From Streptomyces rubellomurinus (GTDB lineage Bacteria > Actinomycetota > Actinomycetes > Streptomycetales > Streptomycetaceae), in assembly GCF_000961885.1 (NCBI RefSeq), contig NZ_JZKH01000021.1, positions 1-64,000 on the forward strand: 64,000 bases of DNA, given 5' to 3'. Both the position numbers and the translations under genes were made by a program. Below the pieces are notes generated by a model that was given only the letters and a program-made list of their open reading frames with translations, was not told the origin of the DNA and did no database searches. Of this stretch, positions 39,954 through 48,393 are shown piece after piece (position 1 is the stretch's first letter; every line of letters begins with the position of its first letter).

Positions 39954-40865
39954 ATGCGTGCCCAGTTCGTCCTGTCGGAGATCGGTGTGGGTCTCCGCCG
40001 CAATCTGACCATGACCATCGCGGTCGTGGTCAGTGTCGCGCTCTCCCTCGCCCTCGCCGGTTCCTCGCTCCTGGTCCGCGACCAGGTGAACTCCATGAAG
40101 GGGTACTGGTACGACAAGGTCGAGGTGAGCATCTACTTCTGCACCAAGGCGGACGCCCGCAACTCGCCCCAGTGCGACAAGGGCGCGGCCACCGACCAGC
40201 AGGTCCAGGACATCAAGGGCCAGCTGGACAAGATGGACTCGGTGGTCCAGTCCTCCACCTACGAGAGCTCCGCCGAGGCGTACAAGCACTGGAAGGAGAT
40301 GAACCCGGACAACCCGCTCATCTCCGTCCTGGGCCCGGACGCCATGCCGCAGTCCTGGCGGGTCAAGCTCAACGACCCGACCAAGTACGACGTCATCCAG
40401 AGCGCCTTCGCCGGGAAGCCCGGCGTCAAGTCGGTCGAGGACCAGCGGAAGATCCTGGAGAACCTGTTCGGCCTGCTGAACGGCCTGCAGACGGCGTCCT
40501 GGGTGATCATGGTGCTGATGCTCTTCGTCGCCCTGCTGCTGATCGTCAACACCGTCCGGGTGTCCGCGTTCAGCAGGCGGCGCGAGACCGGCATCATGCG
40601 CCTGGTCGGCGCCTCGAACTTCTACGTGCAGATGCCGTTCATCGCGGAGGCCGCGTTCTCCGCGCTGCTCGGCGCGGTGATGGCCTCCGGCCTGCTGCTC
40701 GGCGGCCACTTCTTCGTCCAGCACTGGCTGGCCGACCGGGTGCAGTTCATCCACTTCATCGGCCTGAGCTCGGTGCTCGCGGTCATCCCGCTGCTGGTCG
40801 TGGTGGGTATGGGCATGGCCGGCATCGCGGCGTTCATCACGCTGCGCAAGTACCTCAAGGTCTGA
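39954..40865 (+). CDS. ftsX: Cell division protein FtsX
   Basis: 303 residues. TM1 is at about 18-40, then an extracytoplasmic domain (about 45-175) with paired Cys in YFCTKADARNSPQCDKG, and three C-terminal helices. The FtsX/MacB core has VNTVRVSAFSRRRETGIMRLVGAS. It is the membrane partner of FtsE; the outer domain contacts peptidoglycan hydrolases. It starts 77 bp after ftsE. Confidence 0.96.
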   Translation: MRAQFVLSEIGVGLRRNLTMTIAVVVSVALSLALAGSSLLVRDQVNSMKGYWYDKVEVSIYFCTKADARNSPQCDKGAATDQQVQDIKGQLDKMDSVVQSSTYESSAEAYKHWKEMNPDNPLISVLGPDAMPQSWRVKLNDPTKYDVIQSAFAGKPGVKSVEDQRKILENLFGLLNGLQTASWVIMVLMLFVALLLIVNTVRVSAFSRRRETGIMRLVGASNFYVQMPFIAEAAFSALLGAVMASGLLLGGHFFVQHWLADRVQFIHFIGLSSVLAVIPLLVVVGMGMAGIAAFITLRKYLKV

Positions 40866-40881
40866 TCCCGAGAGGTTCCTT

Positions 40882-40914
40882 CGGCCCCGGACGGCACTGC
40901 GCCGTCCGGGGCCG
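40882..40914 (+). terminator. ftsEX terminator
   Basis: Perfect 14-bp stem (40882-40895 with 40901-40914) and 5-nt loop, 16 bp after ftsX. Confidence 0.85.
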
Positions 40915-40978
40915 TCGCCGTTCCGCGGTCCGCCGTTCCGGCCCGGCGCGCGCGACGCGGTGTCTACACTCCGATGCC

Positions 40979-42112
40979 ATGCTGCAAACTCCGCGCAGGG
41001 CACGGCAGGTGGCCACCCTCAGCCTGGTGTTCGGCGCCCTGCTGCTGGCCGGGGCCGCCACCGGCGCCTGGGGCGACCCGAGCCGGCCGCCGAGCCGCCC
41101 GTCCGCCGACACGGCCCCGGTCGCGGTCGGTCCGGGCCCGGACCCGGCCGGCGCCGCGCTGTCCGAGCAGCAGGCCGAGCACCTGCTCGCGGCCGGCGGC
41201 GACCGCTGGGGGGCGTACTACAACGCCCAGGAGTACGCCGAGTTCAGCCAGGGCCTGGACGGCCGGTACCTGGGCGTCGGCCTCTCGGTCGGCCGCGGCG
41301 AGGACGGCGTCACCGCCGTCTCCCGGGTCACCCCGGCCGGGCCGGCCGCCGAGGCCGGGATCGCCCCCGGCGACCGGCTGCTGCGGATCGACCGGGACCA
41401 GGCCGACCGGCTGCCGGTCACCGAGGTGGTGGCCCGGCTGCGCGGGCAGGGCGACGAGCGCAAGGTCGGCTCGGAGGTCACCCTGGCCGTCCAGCACGGC
41501 GGTGAGGTGCGCGAACTGCGGCTGCGGCGGGCGCTGCTGGACAGCCAGCAGGTCACCGCCGAGCGGCTGGACCGGGGCGCGCTGCGGATCACCGTCCGGG
41601 CCTTCACCACCGGGGTGGCCGACCAGGTGCGCGCCGCGTTGCGCGCCCCGCACTCCGGCGTGGTGCTCGATCTGCGCGGCAACTCCGGCGGGTTGCTGGA
41701 CGAGGCGGTCGGCACCGCCGGGATCTTCCTGGACGGCGGCCCGGTCGGCTCGTACGAGGAGCGCGGCGAGAAGCGGGAGTTGACCGCCCCGCCCGGCGGC
41801 GACCAGCGCACCCCGCTGGTGGTGCTGGTGGACGGCGGCACGATGAGCGCCGCCGAACTCCTGGCCGGCGCGCTGCAGGACCGCAGCCGCGCCCTGGTGG
41901 TCGGCGCCCGGACCTTCGGCAAGGGCACCGTCCAGCAGCCCAGCCGGCTCGCCGACGGCGCCGTGCTGGAGCTGACCGTGGGCCGCTACCACACCCCGGC
42001 CGGGCGCTCGCCGGACGGCACCGGCCTCGCCCCGGACGTCCCGGCCGCGGCCGGGGAGGACGCCGACGCGCTGGCCCTGCGGGTGCTCGCCGGGATCGGC
42101 ACCCGTGCCTAA
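40979..42112 (+). CDS. S41 family C-terminal processing protease
   Basis: 377 residues. An N-terminal membrane anchor or signal (about 12-31) is followed by a PDZ domain (about 92-175, [18 protein letters not shown]) and the S41 core. The nucleophile Ser is in [15 protein letters not shown] and the catalytic Lys in [10 protein letters not shown]. It should cleave proteins outside the membrane. The order ftsE-ftsX-protease-smpB is conserved in streptomycetes. Confidence 0.93.
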   Translation: MLQTPRRARQVATLSLVFGALLLAGAATGAWGDPSRPPSRPSADTAPVAVGPGPDPAGAALSEQQAEHLLAAGGDRWGAYYNAQEYAEFSQGLDGRYLGVGLSVGRGEDGVTAVSRVTPAGPAAEAGIAPGDRLLRIDRDQADRLPVTEVVARLRGQGDERKVGSEVTLAVQHGGEVRELRLRRALLDSQQVTAERLDRGALRITVRAFTTGVADQVRAALRAPHSGVVLDLRGNSGGLLDEAVGTAGIFLDGGPVGSYEERGEKRELTAPPGGDQRTPLVVLVDGGTMSAAELLAGALQDRSRALVVGARTFGKGTVQQPSRLADGAVLELTVGRYHTPAGRSPDGTGLAPDVPAAAGEDADALALRVLAGIGTRA

Positions 42113-42156
42113 AGGAGCTGCCCGGAACGGCGTGGAAGTGCGAGAATGACCGCGCT

Positions 42157-42633
42157 ATGGCAAAGGAAACCGGACAGAAGCTGATCGCGCAGAACAAGAA
42201 GGCGCGACACGAGTACACGATCCTCGACACCTACGAGTGCGGCCTCGTACTCACCGGCACCGAGGTGAAGTCACTGCGCGAGGGGCGGGCCAACCTGGTC
42301 GACGGCTACGCCTACATCCAGAACCACGAGGCGTGGATCGACAACGTCTTCATCCCCGAGTACACCCAGGGGACGTGGACCAACCACGCGGCCCGGCGCA
42401 AGCGCAAGCTGCTGCTGCACAAGCTGGAGATCCGCAAGATCGAGACCAAGGTCCGCGACGCCGGCCACACGCTCGTCCCGCTGTCGCTGTACTTCAAGGA
42501 CGGCCGGGTCAAGCTGGAACTCGCGCTCGCGGTCGGCAAGAAGTTGTACGACAAGCGCCAGACGCTGCGCGAGAAGCAGGACACCCGCGAGACGGCCCGC
42601 GCCGTGGCGGCGGCCCGGCGGCGCCAGGGCTGA
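42157..42633 (+). CDS. smpB: SsrA-binding protein SmpB
   Basis: 158 residues with the standard SmpB beta-barrel ([29 protein letters not shown]) and a basic C-terminal tail ([18 protein letters not shown]). It binds the tRNA-like end of tmRNA and delivers it to stalled ribosomes. The tmRNA gene lies just downstream with its own promoter. Confidence 0.98.
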   Translation: MAKETGQKLIAQNKKARHEYTILDTYECGLVLTGTEVKSLREGRANLVDGYAYIQNHEAWIDNVFIPEYTQGTWTNHAARRKRKLLLHKLEIRKIETKVRDAGHTLVPLSLYFKDGRVKLELALAVGKKLYDKRQTLREKQDTRETARAVAAARRRQG

Positions 42634-42670
42634 CCGGCGGCGGCCTGTCAAGACGGCGGGGTTAATCCGC

Positions 42671-42700
42671 TGGACCCCCGCCCGTCGCCTCGCGTACTAT
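42671..42700 (+). promoter_or_regulatory. Probable ssrA promoter
   Basis: TGGACC (42671-42676) and TACTAT (42695-42700), spacer 18 bp, about 50 nt before the mature tmRNA 5' end. Transcripts would start near 42707 and be trimmed. Confidence 0.65.
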
Positions 42701-42751
42701 GGCGCAAGCAACACGGACGGTCACCGTCCGAGCTGTTTCTCAACAAAACAT

Positions 42752-43133
42752 GGGGATGATCGGTTTCGACAGGGGATGTTGAAACAGGGGAAGCGAGCCG
42801 AGGAACGCGGCAATGATCTCGTTAACCACGTGTCGCAAAAAAATAATCGCCAACTCTAAGCGCGATTCCCAGCAGTTCGCTCTCGCTGCCTAATAAGCAC
42901 CGATAGCGCTTGGGTGTCAGCCCGGGGAGTTCCCGACCCGGACCCTGGCATAATCTAGGGAACTCAACCGTCCGCCCGGGCTGCGGGGGCGGAGGGGAAA
43001 TCAAACAGCAGCTGGGCCTGTTGGCGGCTTGTCCGTGTGACCGCCAGGGCCGAGAAAAGCACAGCGGACTGCGCTCGGAGAAGCCCTGAATTAACTCCAC
43101 TGGACCCGGGTTCGATTCCCGGCATCTCCACCA
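42752..43133 (+). ncRNA. ssrA: tmRNA
   Basis: The 5' GGGGATG pairs with CATCTCC at the 3' end, closing the tRNA-Ala-like acceptor stem; the T-arm GGTTCGATTCC is present and a CCA end is encoded (to 43133). The tag reading frame (42849-42896) encodes ANSKRDSQQFALAA followed by two TAA stops. The 'LAA' end is the usual degradation signal. Together with the adjacent smpB this is the trans-translation system. Confidence 0.97.
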
Positions 43134-43148
43134 CCCCATGTTCACAGT

Positions 43149-43183
43149 GAAGGCCGTCCACCGCTCAGCGGGGGGCGGCCTTC
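43149..43183 (+). terminator. tmRNA terminator
   Basis: 11-bp stem with one G-U pair (43149-43159 with 43173-43183), 15 nt after the CCA end. Confidence 0.8.
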
Positions 43184-43325
43184 GCATTTCCTCCGCCCCG
43201 GGCCGGAGGTGGGCGGGCGAGCGGGCGGGGCACGATCCCGGGTGAGGCGCCCGCGCCCGGCCGGGCGTAGGATCATCCGTCCGCTCGTTTTCCGGAGCCG
43301 GATTCAGCCGCGACCACCGAGGGCC

Positions 43326-45629
43326 ATGCAGAGCAACACGGATACCACCTCCGCCCCCGACCACGAGACCGTCCGCGAGCGCGAGATCGCCGGTGAGCAG
43401 CGACACCTCGACACCGTCTACCACCGGCTGGAGGAGAAGCTCGCCGAGGCCGAGTACATCCTGGAGGACGCCGCCAAGCGGGTCCACGTCGGCACCCCCG
43501 GCGCCCTCGCCGAGCGCGACGCCCAGGTCTACCGGGCGGGCGCCCACCTCCACCGGCTCAACAGCGAGTTCGAGGACTTCCTGTTCGGCCGGATCGACCT
43601 CCAGCGGGCGGACGCCCCGGAGGAGCACGGCATCCCGTCGAACACCCCGCTCGACCCGGCCGACCCGGCCGTCGCCGAGACCCTCCACATCGGCCGCCTC
43701 GGCGTGCTGGACGCCGAGTACGGCCCGCTGGTGATCGACTGGCGGGCCCCCGCCGCCGCGCCCTTCTACCGCGCCACCCCGGTCGAGCCCGGCCGGGTGA
43801 TCCGCCGCCGGGTCATCCGCTCCAAGGGCCGCCGGGTGATCGGCGTCGAGGACGACCTGCTGCGCCCCGACCTGACCCCCACCCTGGACGGCGAGGAGCT
43901 GGCCGTGGTCGGCGACGGCGCGCTGATGGCCTCGCTCGGCCGCGCCCGCAGCCACTCGATGCGCGACATCGTCTCCTCGATCCAGAAGGAACAGGACGAG
44001 GTGATCCGCGCCGCCGCGGCCGGCGCCACCCTCGTCACCGGCGGCCCCGGCACCGGCAAGACCGCCGTCGCCCTGCACCGCGCCGCCTACCTGCTCTACC
44101 AGGACCGCCGCCGCTACGCCGGCGGCATCCTGGTGGTCTCGCCGACCCCGCTGCTGGTCTCCTACACCGAGGGCGTGCTGCCCTCGCTCGGCGAGGAGGG
44201 CCAGGTCGCCATCCGCGCGGTCGGCTCGCTGGTGGACGGCATCGAGGCCGGCACCTACGACAGCCCGGAGGCGGCCCGGATCAAGGGCTCGGCCCGGATG
44301 GTGCAGCTGCTGCGCCGGGCCGCCCGGGCGGCGCTGGAGCAGGGCGCCCCGCAGGAGCTGAAGGTGGTCGCCCGCGGCGAGGTGCTGAAGCTGGACGCGG
44401 CCCGGCTGAAGGCCGTGCGGGGCAACGTGGTGGGCTCCGGCGGCACCCCGCTGAACCTGCTGCGCCCGCGCGCCCGCCGGCTGCTGCTGGACGCCCTGTG
44501 GCAGGAGGCCACCCGGCACCTGCCCAAGCCCACCGACCACTACGCCCGCGAGCAGCGCCAGGAGGAGAAGGAGGCCTTCGACGAGTACGTCTCGGACGAG
44601 GCGCCGTTCCTGGACTTCCTGGACGCCTGGTGGCCGGCCCTGACCCCGCGCCGGGTGCTGGGCACCCTCAAGCAGTACCGCCACACCAACCGGATCGCCC
44701 GCCGCGCCGTCACCCCGGACGAGGCGAAGCGGCTGGCCGCGTCCTGGCGGCACCTGTCCCCGGCGGGCGAGGGCGCGCTGTCCGCGCACGACGTCGCCCT
44801 GGTGGACGAGCTGCAGGTGCTGCTCGGCGAGCCGGCCCGGCCGAAGGTCCGCGAGGTGGACGCGATGGACCTGCTGACCGGCCTGGACGAGGTCACCACC
44901 TTCGCCGACCGCAACTCCCGCCAGCGCGAGCGTCAGCCGGTGGAGCGCAAGGAGTACGCGCACGTCATCGTGGACGAGGCCCAGGACCTCACCCCGATGC
45001 AGTGGCGGATGATCGGCCGCCGCTCCCGGATGGCCACCTGGACCATCGTCGGCGACCCGGCGCAGTCCTCCTGGCCGTTCCCGCAGGAGGCCCAGGCCGC
45101 GCTGGACGAGGTGCTGTCCGGCAAGCCGCGCCGCCGCTTCACGCTGACCGTGAACTACCGCAACCCGGCCGAGATCGCCGAGGTCGCGGCCAAGGTGCTG
45201 GCGCTGGCCGCGCCGGGCACCCCGTCGCCGAGCGCGGTGCGCGAGGTCGGCGTGGAGCCGCGCTTCGCCGCCGTCGCCGACCCGTCGCCGGCGGCCTTCG
45301 GCCGGGCCGCCCGGGCGGAGCTGGAGCGGCTGCTGGGCGAGGTGGACGGCACCGTGGCGATCGTGGTGCCGATGGACCGCCGGGCGGAGGCGGCCGGGTG
45401 GGCCGAGGGCCTGGGCGAGCGCGTGGTGGCGCTCGGCAGCCTGGAGGCCAAGGGCCTGGAGTACGACGCGACGGTGGTCGCCGACCCGACCGGCATCGCC
45501 GGCGAGTCGGAGGCCGGCCTGCGGGTGCTGTACGTGGCGCTGACCCGGGCGACCCAGCGGCTGACGGTGCTCTCCGGCCCGGACGACCTGCCGGACGCGG
45601 CCGGCGTGCCCGCCCTGCTGCGCGGCTGA
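43326..45629 (+). CDS. helD: HelD-family RNA polymerase recycling ATPase
   Basis: 767 residues; start at the ATG after GAGGG. It has UvrD-like motor motifs (VTGGPGTGKTAVALHRAAYL, HVIVDEAQDLTPMQWRMI, GDPAQS, VTLTVNYRNPAEI-type region, VLYVALTRAT) and a long N-terminal helical arm (EREIAGEQRHLDTVYHRLEEKLAEAEYILEDAAKR). This matches actinobacterial (class II) HelD, which dislodges stalled RNA polymerase from DNA. Some relatives (HelR) give rifamycin tolerance, but no rifamycin-associated element was seen upstream. Confidence 0.9.
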   Translation: MQSNTDTTSAPDHETVREREIAGEQRHLDTVYHRLEEKLAEAEYILEDAAKRVHVGTPGALAERDAQVYRAGAHLHRLNSEFEDFLFGRIDLQRADAPEEHGIPSNTPLDPADPAVAETLHIGRLGVLDAEYGPLVIDWRAPAAAPFYRATPVEPGRVIRRRVIRSKGRRVIGVEDDLLRPDLTPTLDGEELAVVGDGALMASLGRARSHSMRDIVSSIQKEQDEVIRAAAAGATLVTGGPGTGKTAVALHRAAYLLYQDRRRYAGGILVVSPTPLLVSYTEGVLPSLGEEGQVAIRAVGSLVDGIEAGTYDSPEAARIKGSARMVQLLRRAARAALEQGAPQELKVVARGEVLKLDAARLKAVRGNVVGSGGTPLNLLRPRARRLLLDALWQEATRHLPKPTDHYAREQRQEEKEAFDEYVSDEAPFLDFLDAWWPALTPRRVLGTLKQYRHTNRIARRAVTPDEAKRLAASWRHLSPAGEGALSAHDVALVDELQVLLGEPARPKVREVDAMDLLTGLDEVTTFADRNSRQRERQPVERKEYAHVIVDEAQDLTPMQWRMIGRRSRMATWTIVGDPAQSSWPFPQEAQAALDEVLSGKPRRRFTLTVNYRNPAEIAEVAAKVLALAAPGTPSPSAVREVGVEPRFAAVADPSPAAFGRAARAELERLLGEVDGTVAIVVPMDRRAEAAGWAEGLGERVVALGSLEAKGLEYDATVVADPTGIAGESEAGLRVLYVALTRATQRLTVLSGPDDLPDAAGVPALLRG

Positions 45630-45660
45630 CCGGCGCCGGGGCCGACGAGCCCCGGCAGCA

Positions 45661-45787
45661 CGAAGGCCCCTCACCGATGGTGAGGGGCCTTCAGACGTTT
45701 GAACACCGACCCGCCATGCTCGCCTCGCGGCAAGTGGTCCCTCGAAGGGACGAAGGTTGGGCCCGGGGGCTTGGATCGAGCCGGTGC
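45661..45787 (-). ncRNA. Probable small RNA, about 127 nt
   Basis: On the minus strand a good promoter (TTGCCT - 16 bp - TACATT; plus coordinates 45816-45821 and 45794-45799) would start transcription near 45787. A 14-bp perfect hairpin ends it at 45662-45692. Between them a small hairpin (near 45737-45751) can form. No ribosome site or sensible reading frame starts inside the transcript. It lies between the helD 3' end and the malic-enzyme promoter. Function and targets unknown; identity with a reported S. coelicolor sRNA should be checked. Confidence 0.6.
45662..45692. terminator. Shared terminator of helD and the sRNA
   Basis: Perfect 14-bp stem (45662-45675 with 45679-45692) and 3-nt loop, 32 bp after helD. 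It can end transcription from both strands. Confidence 0.88.
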
Positions 45788-45793
45788 CTGTCC

Positions 45794-45821
45794 AATGTAA
45801 CGCATCGGCCCGCAGAGGCAA
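45794..45821 (-). promoter_or_regulatory. Promoter of the sRNA
   Basis: Read on the minus strand: -35 TTGCCT, 16-bp spacer, -10 TACATT. It is among the best HrdB-type matches in the window. Confidence 0.6.
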
Positions 45822-45904
45822 GGAGTCCGGCGCGTGACGCGCCCCGAGCCGGAGGGTGCGTTGTGGGATCCGCACACTCAATGAACGTTATTTCTGGCTA
45901 CCCC

Positions 45905-45934
45905 TTGGAAGGTGCGACGATCGAGGTCTAGCAT
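45905..45934 (+). promoter_or_regulatory. Malic enzyme promoter
   Basis: TTGGAA (45905-45910) and TAGCAT (45929-45934), spacer 18 bp. The start would be near 45941, about 74 nt before the ATG. Confidence 0.6.
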
Positions 45935-45950
45935 GCGCGCAGGCGATGCC

Positions 45951-45967
45951 TTCAACAAAATGTTGAA
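45951..45967. promoter_or_regulatory. Candidate operator of the malic enzyme gene
   Basis: A/T-rich perfect inverted repeat TTCAACA-AAA-TGTTGAA just downstream of the predicted start site, with a further half-site TGTTGAG at 45977-45983. Such A/T-rich symmetry is rare in this GC-rich DNA and suggests a repressor site. Confidence 0.5.
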
Positions 45968-46014
45968 TCTCGACGATGTTGAGCCTGCGGGACGGACGGA
46001 AGAAGGAAGCGTCG

Positions 46015-47487
46015 ATGGCGACGGTGCCCAGTGTCTCGAACTCGATCACGGTACGGCTGGAGGTCCCGGCCCGGGGCAACGCCGTCAGTGCGATCACCAC
46101 GGCCGTGGAGTCCTCCGGCGGTTCGGTGACCGGCCTCGACGTCACCGCCTCCGGCCTGGAGGCCCTGCGGATCGACGTCACGGTGGCGGCCTCCTCCGTC
46201 GCGCACGGCGAGGAGATCGTCGAGAAGCTCCGCGCGATCGACGGCGTGGCCATCGGGAAGGTCTCGGACCGCACCTTCCTGATGCACCTCGGCGGCAAGA
46301 TCGAGATGTCCTCCAAGCTGCCGATCCGCAACCGCGACGACCTGTCCATGATCTACACCCCGGGCGTCGCCCGGGTCTGCATGGCGATCGCCGAGAACCC
46401 CGAGGACGCCCGCCGCCTCACCATCAAGCGCAACAGCGTCGCCGTGGTCACCGACGGCTCGGCCGTGCTGGGCCTGGGCAACATCGGCCCGGCGGCCGCG
46501 CTGCCGGTGATGGAGGGCAAGGCGGCCCTGTTCAAGCGCTTCGCCGGGATCGACGCCTGGCCGATCTGCCTGGACACCCAGGACACCGACGAGATCGTGG
46601 CCATCGTCAAGGCGATCGCCCCCGGCTTCGCGGGCATCAACCTGGAGGACATCTCCGCGCCGCGCTGCTTCGAGATCGAGGCCCGGCTGCGCGAGGCCCT
46701 GGACATCCCGGTCTTCCACGACGACCAGCACGGCACCGCGATCGTGGTACTGGCCGCCCTCACCAACGCGCTGAAGGTGGTCGGCAAGGAGATCGGCGAC
46801 ATCCGGGTGGTCATGTCGGGCGCCGGCGCCGCCGGTACCGCGATCCTCAAGCTGCTGCTGGCCGCCGGCGTCGAGCACGCCACCGTGGCGGACGTGCGCG
46901 GCGTGGTCCACCAGGGCCGGGACGACCTCAACGACAGCCTGCGCTGGATCGCCGAGCACACCAACCGCTCCGGCCGCACCGGCAGCCTCAAGGAGGCCGT
47001 GGAGGGCGCCGACGTCTTCATCGGCGTCTCCGCCCCGAACGTGCTGGACGGCGACGACCTGGCCACCATGGCCGAGAACGCGATCGTCTTCGCGCTGGCC
47101 AACCCGGACCCGGAGGTCGACCCGGCCGTCGCCCGGCAGACCGCCGCCGTGGTCGCCACCGGCCGCAGCGACTTCCCGAACCAGATCAACAACGTGCTGG
47201 TCTTCCCGGGTGTCTTCCGCGGCCTGCTGGACGCCCAGAGCCGCACCGTCAACACCGAGATGATGATCGCCGCCGCCCGGGCGCTGGCCACCACCGTCGC
47301 CGACGACGAGCTGAACGCGAACTACATCATCCCGAGCGTCTTCCACAAGGACGTCGCCAAGACCGTCGCCTCCGCCGTCCGCGAGGCCGCCCTGGCCGGC
47401 GCCCAGGAGGCGCCGGTGCCCTCCCGCCCGACCCCGGGCATCGTCGGCACCCTCGACACGTCGGCCTTTCCCGTCGTCAAGCTGTGA
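46015..47487 (+). CDS. NAD-type malic enzyme with N-terminal ACT domain
   Basis: 490 residues; the ATG follows AAGGAAG. An ACT domain (about 8-85) precedes the malic enzyme core: [12 protein letters not shown] with the catalytic Tyr, the Lys-containing [20 protein letters not shown], metal-binding FHDDQHGTA, and the nucleotide-binding [15 protein letters not shown]. It decarboxylates malate to pyruvate; the ACT domain implies allosteric control by an amino acid or similar ligand. The cofactor (NAD against NADP) is inferred from family and not proven. Confidence 0.94.
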   Translation: MATVPSVSNSITVRLEVPARGNAVSAITTAVESSGGSVTGLDVTASGLEALRIDVTVAASSVAHGEEIVEKLRAIDGVAIGKVSDRTFLMHLGGKIEMSSKLPIRNRDDLSMIYTPGVARVCMAIAENPEDARRLTIKRNSVAVVTDGSAVLGLGNIGPAAALPVMEGKAALFKRFAGIDAWPICLDTQDTDEIVAIVKAIAPGFAGINLEDISAPRCFEIEARLREALDIPVFHDDQHGTAIVVLAALTNALKVVGKEIGDIRVVMSGAGAAGTAILKLLLAAGVEHATVADVRGVVHQGRDDLNDSLRWIAEHTNRSGRTGSLKEAVEGADVFIGVSAPNVLDGDDLATMAENAIVFALANPDPEVDPAVARQTAAVVATGRSDFPNQINNVLVFPGVFRGLLDAQSRTVNTEMMIAAARALATTVADDELNANYIIPSVFHKDVAKTVASAVREAALAGAQEAPVPSRPTPGIVGTLDTSAFPVVKL

Positions 47488-48037
47488 GGGCCGTCGTCGA
47501 GCCGTGACGGCCGCCGTCAAGCTCTGACCCGCCCTCCCGGCGACGTGTCGCGGATCGGTCAAATGTCCGATTGGCGCCATACCCGCCCAAGCCCGCCCCG
47601 AACCCTTGCGACACAAGGGCGAGGGGCGTGTTTGGGCTTGTCAGTCCTAGGGCGTACGGTAGCCCTGCACGGGGCAGGCGTGTCCGACAAGTACGGAACG
47701 TCCCCCTGGTCTTCCGGCGTGTCGTCCCGACCGCCGCCCGCTCCCGGTCCGCCGGAGCCGACGGAGCGTCACACCTCCAACGGGCGGGCGATGTTCGGGT
47801 GGCTCGGCCGGGGCCCGATTGGCTTTCTCGGGGCCGGTCGGGGCAGGATTCGTTCCCAGGCAGGCGGGCGGGCCTTTCGACGGCACCGGCGCGCGGCGTA
47901 CGGGTACGGACCCGGCCTGCGACCACGCATTGCCTGCATGAGCACAGTGTGCGGACCTGCGGCCCATCCGGGTGCCCCCCGGTGGGAGCACCGATGGGCC
48001 CCCGCACACCGCAAGCGAACAGACCACAGGAGTACAC
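47488..48037. other. Long regulatory region before the HU gene
   Basis: 550 bp with no supported gene. It includes a 6-bp inverted repeat CCCTTG-N5-CAAGGG (47603-47619) and a promoter candidate at 47638-47665. The open frames here lack ribosome sites and family resemblance. Confidence 0.6.
47638..47665 (+). promoter_or_regulatory. Candidate HU gene promoter
   Basis: TTGTCA (47638-47643) and TAGCCC (47660-47665), spacer 16 bp. It would give a leader of about 370 nt, long for such a gene, so a nearer promoter may exist. Confidence 0.35.
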
Positions 48038-48319
48038 ATGAACCGCAGTGAGCTGGTGGCCGCGCTGTCCGAGCGCGCCGAGGTGACCCGCAAGGACGCC
48101 GACGCCGTTCTGGCCGCCTTCGCCGAGATCGTCGGCGAGGTCGTCGCCAAGGGCGACGAGAAGGTCACCATCCCCGGTTTCCTGACCTTCGAGCGCACCC
48201 ACCGCGCTGCCCGCACCGCCCGCAACCCGCAGACCGGCGAGCCGATCCAGATCCCCGAGGGCTACAGCGCCAAGGTCAGCGCCGGCTCCAAGCTGAAGGA
48301 AGCCGCCAAGGGCGCCTGA
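48038..48319 (+). CDS. hup: HU-family nucleoid protein
   Basis: 93 residues, the size of a simple HU monomer (MNRSELVAALSERAEVTRKDADAVLAAF, then the DNA-binding arm GFLTFERTHRAARTARNPQTGEPIQIP). There is no Lys/Ala-rich tail of the HupS type, so this is the HupA-like vegetative protein. CAGGAG precedes the start. It shares a terminator with the convergent murA. Confidence 0.97.
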   Translation: MNRSELVAALSERAEVTRKDADAVLAAFAEIVGEVVAKGDEKVTIPGFLTFERTHRAARTARNPQTGEPIQIPEGYSAKVSAGSKLKEAAKGA

Positions 48320-48336
48320 ACCGCACCTTGAACGCC

Positions 48337-48374
48337 CGAGAGGCCGGGCTCCCCGCGGGGAGCCCGGCCTCTCG
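48337..48374. terminator. Bidirectional terminator of hup and murA
   Basis: Perfect 38-bp palindrome (18-bp arms) centred between the two convergent genes. Confidence 0.9.
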
Positions 48375-48393
48375 CCGTGTCACCGGGCGCTGA

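Noticed and set aside
43134..43325. Rifamycin-associated element upstream of helD
   Set aside because: No inverted repeat resembling it was found, so rifamycin induction is not claimed.
45671..45877. 68-codon minus-strand frame over the sRNA
   Set aside because: Its start lies upstream of the predicted promoter and there is no ribosome site; the sRNA explains the conservation one would expect here.
42822..45881. Long minus-strand frame across tmRNA and helD
   Set aside because: It runs through the tmRNA gene and mirrors the helD coding sequence.
47545..48051. Overlapping small open frames before the HU gene
   Set aside because: They occur in several frames on both strands, without ribosome sites or plausible proteins.
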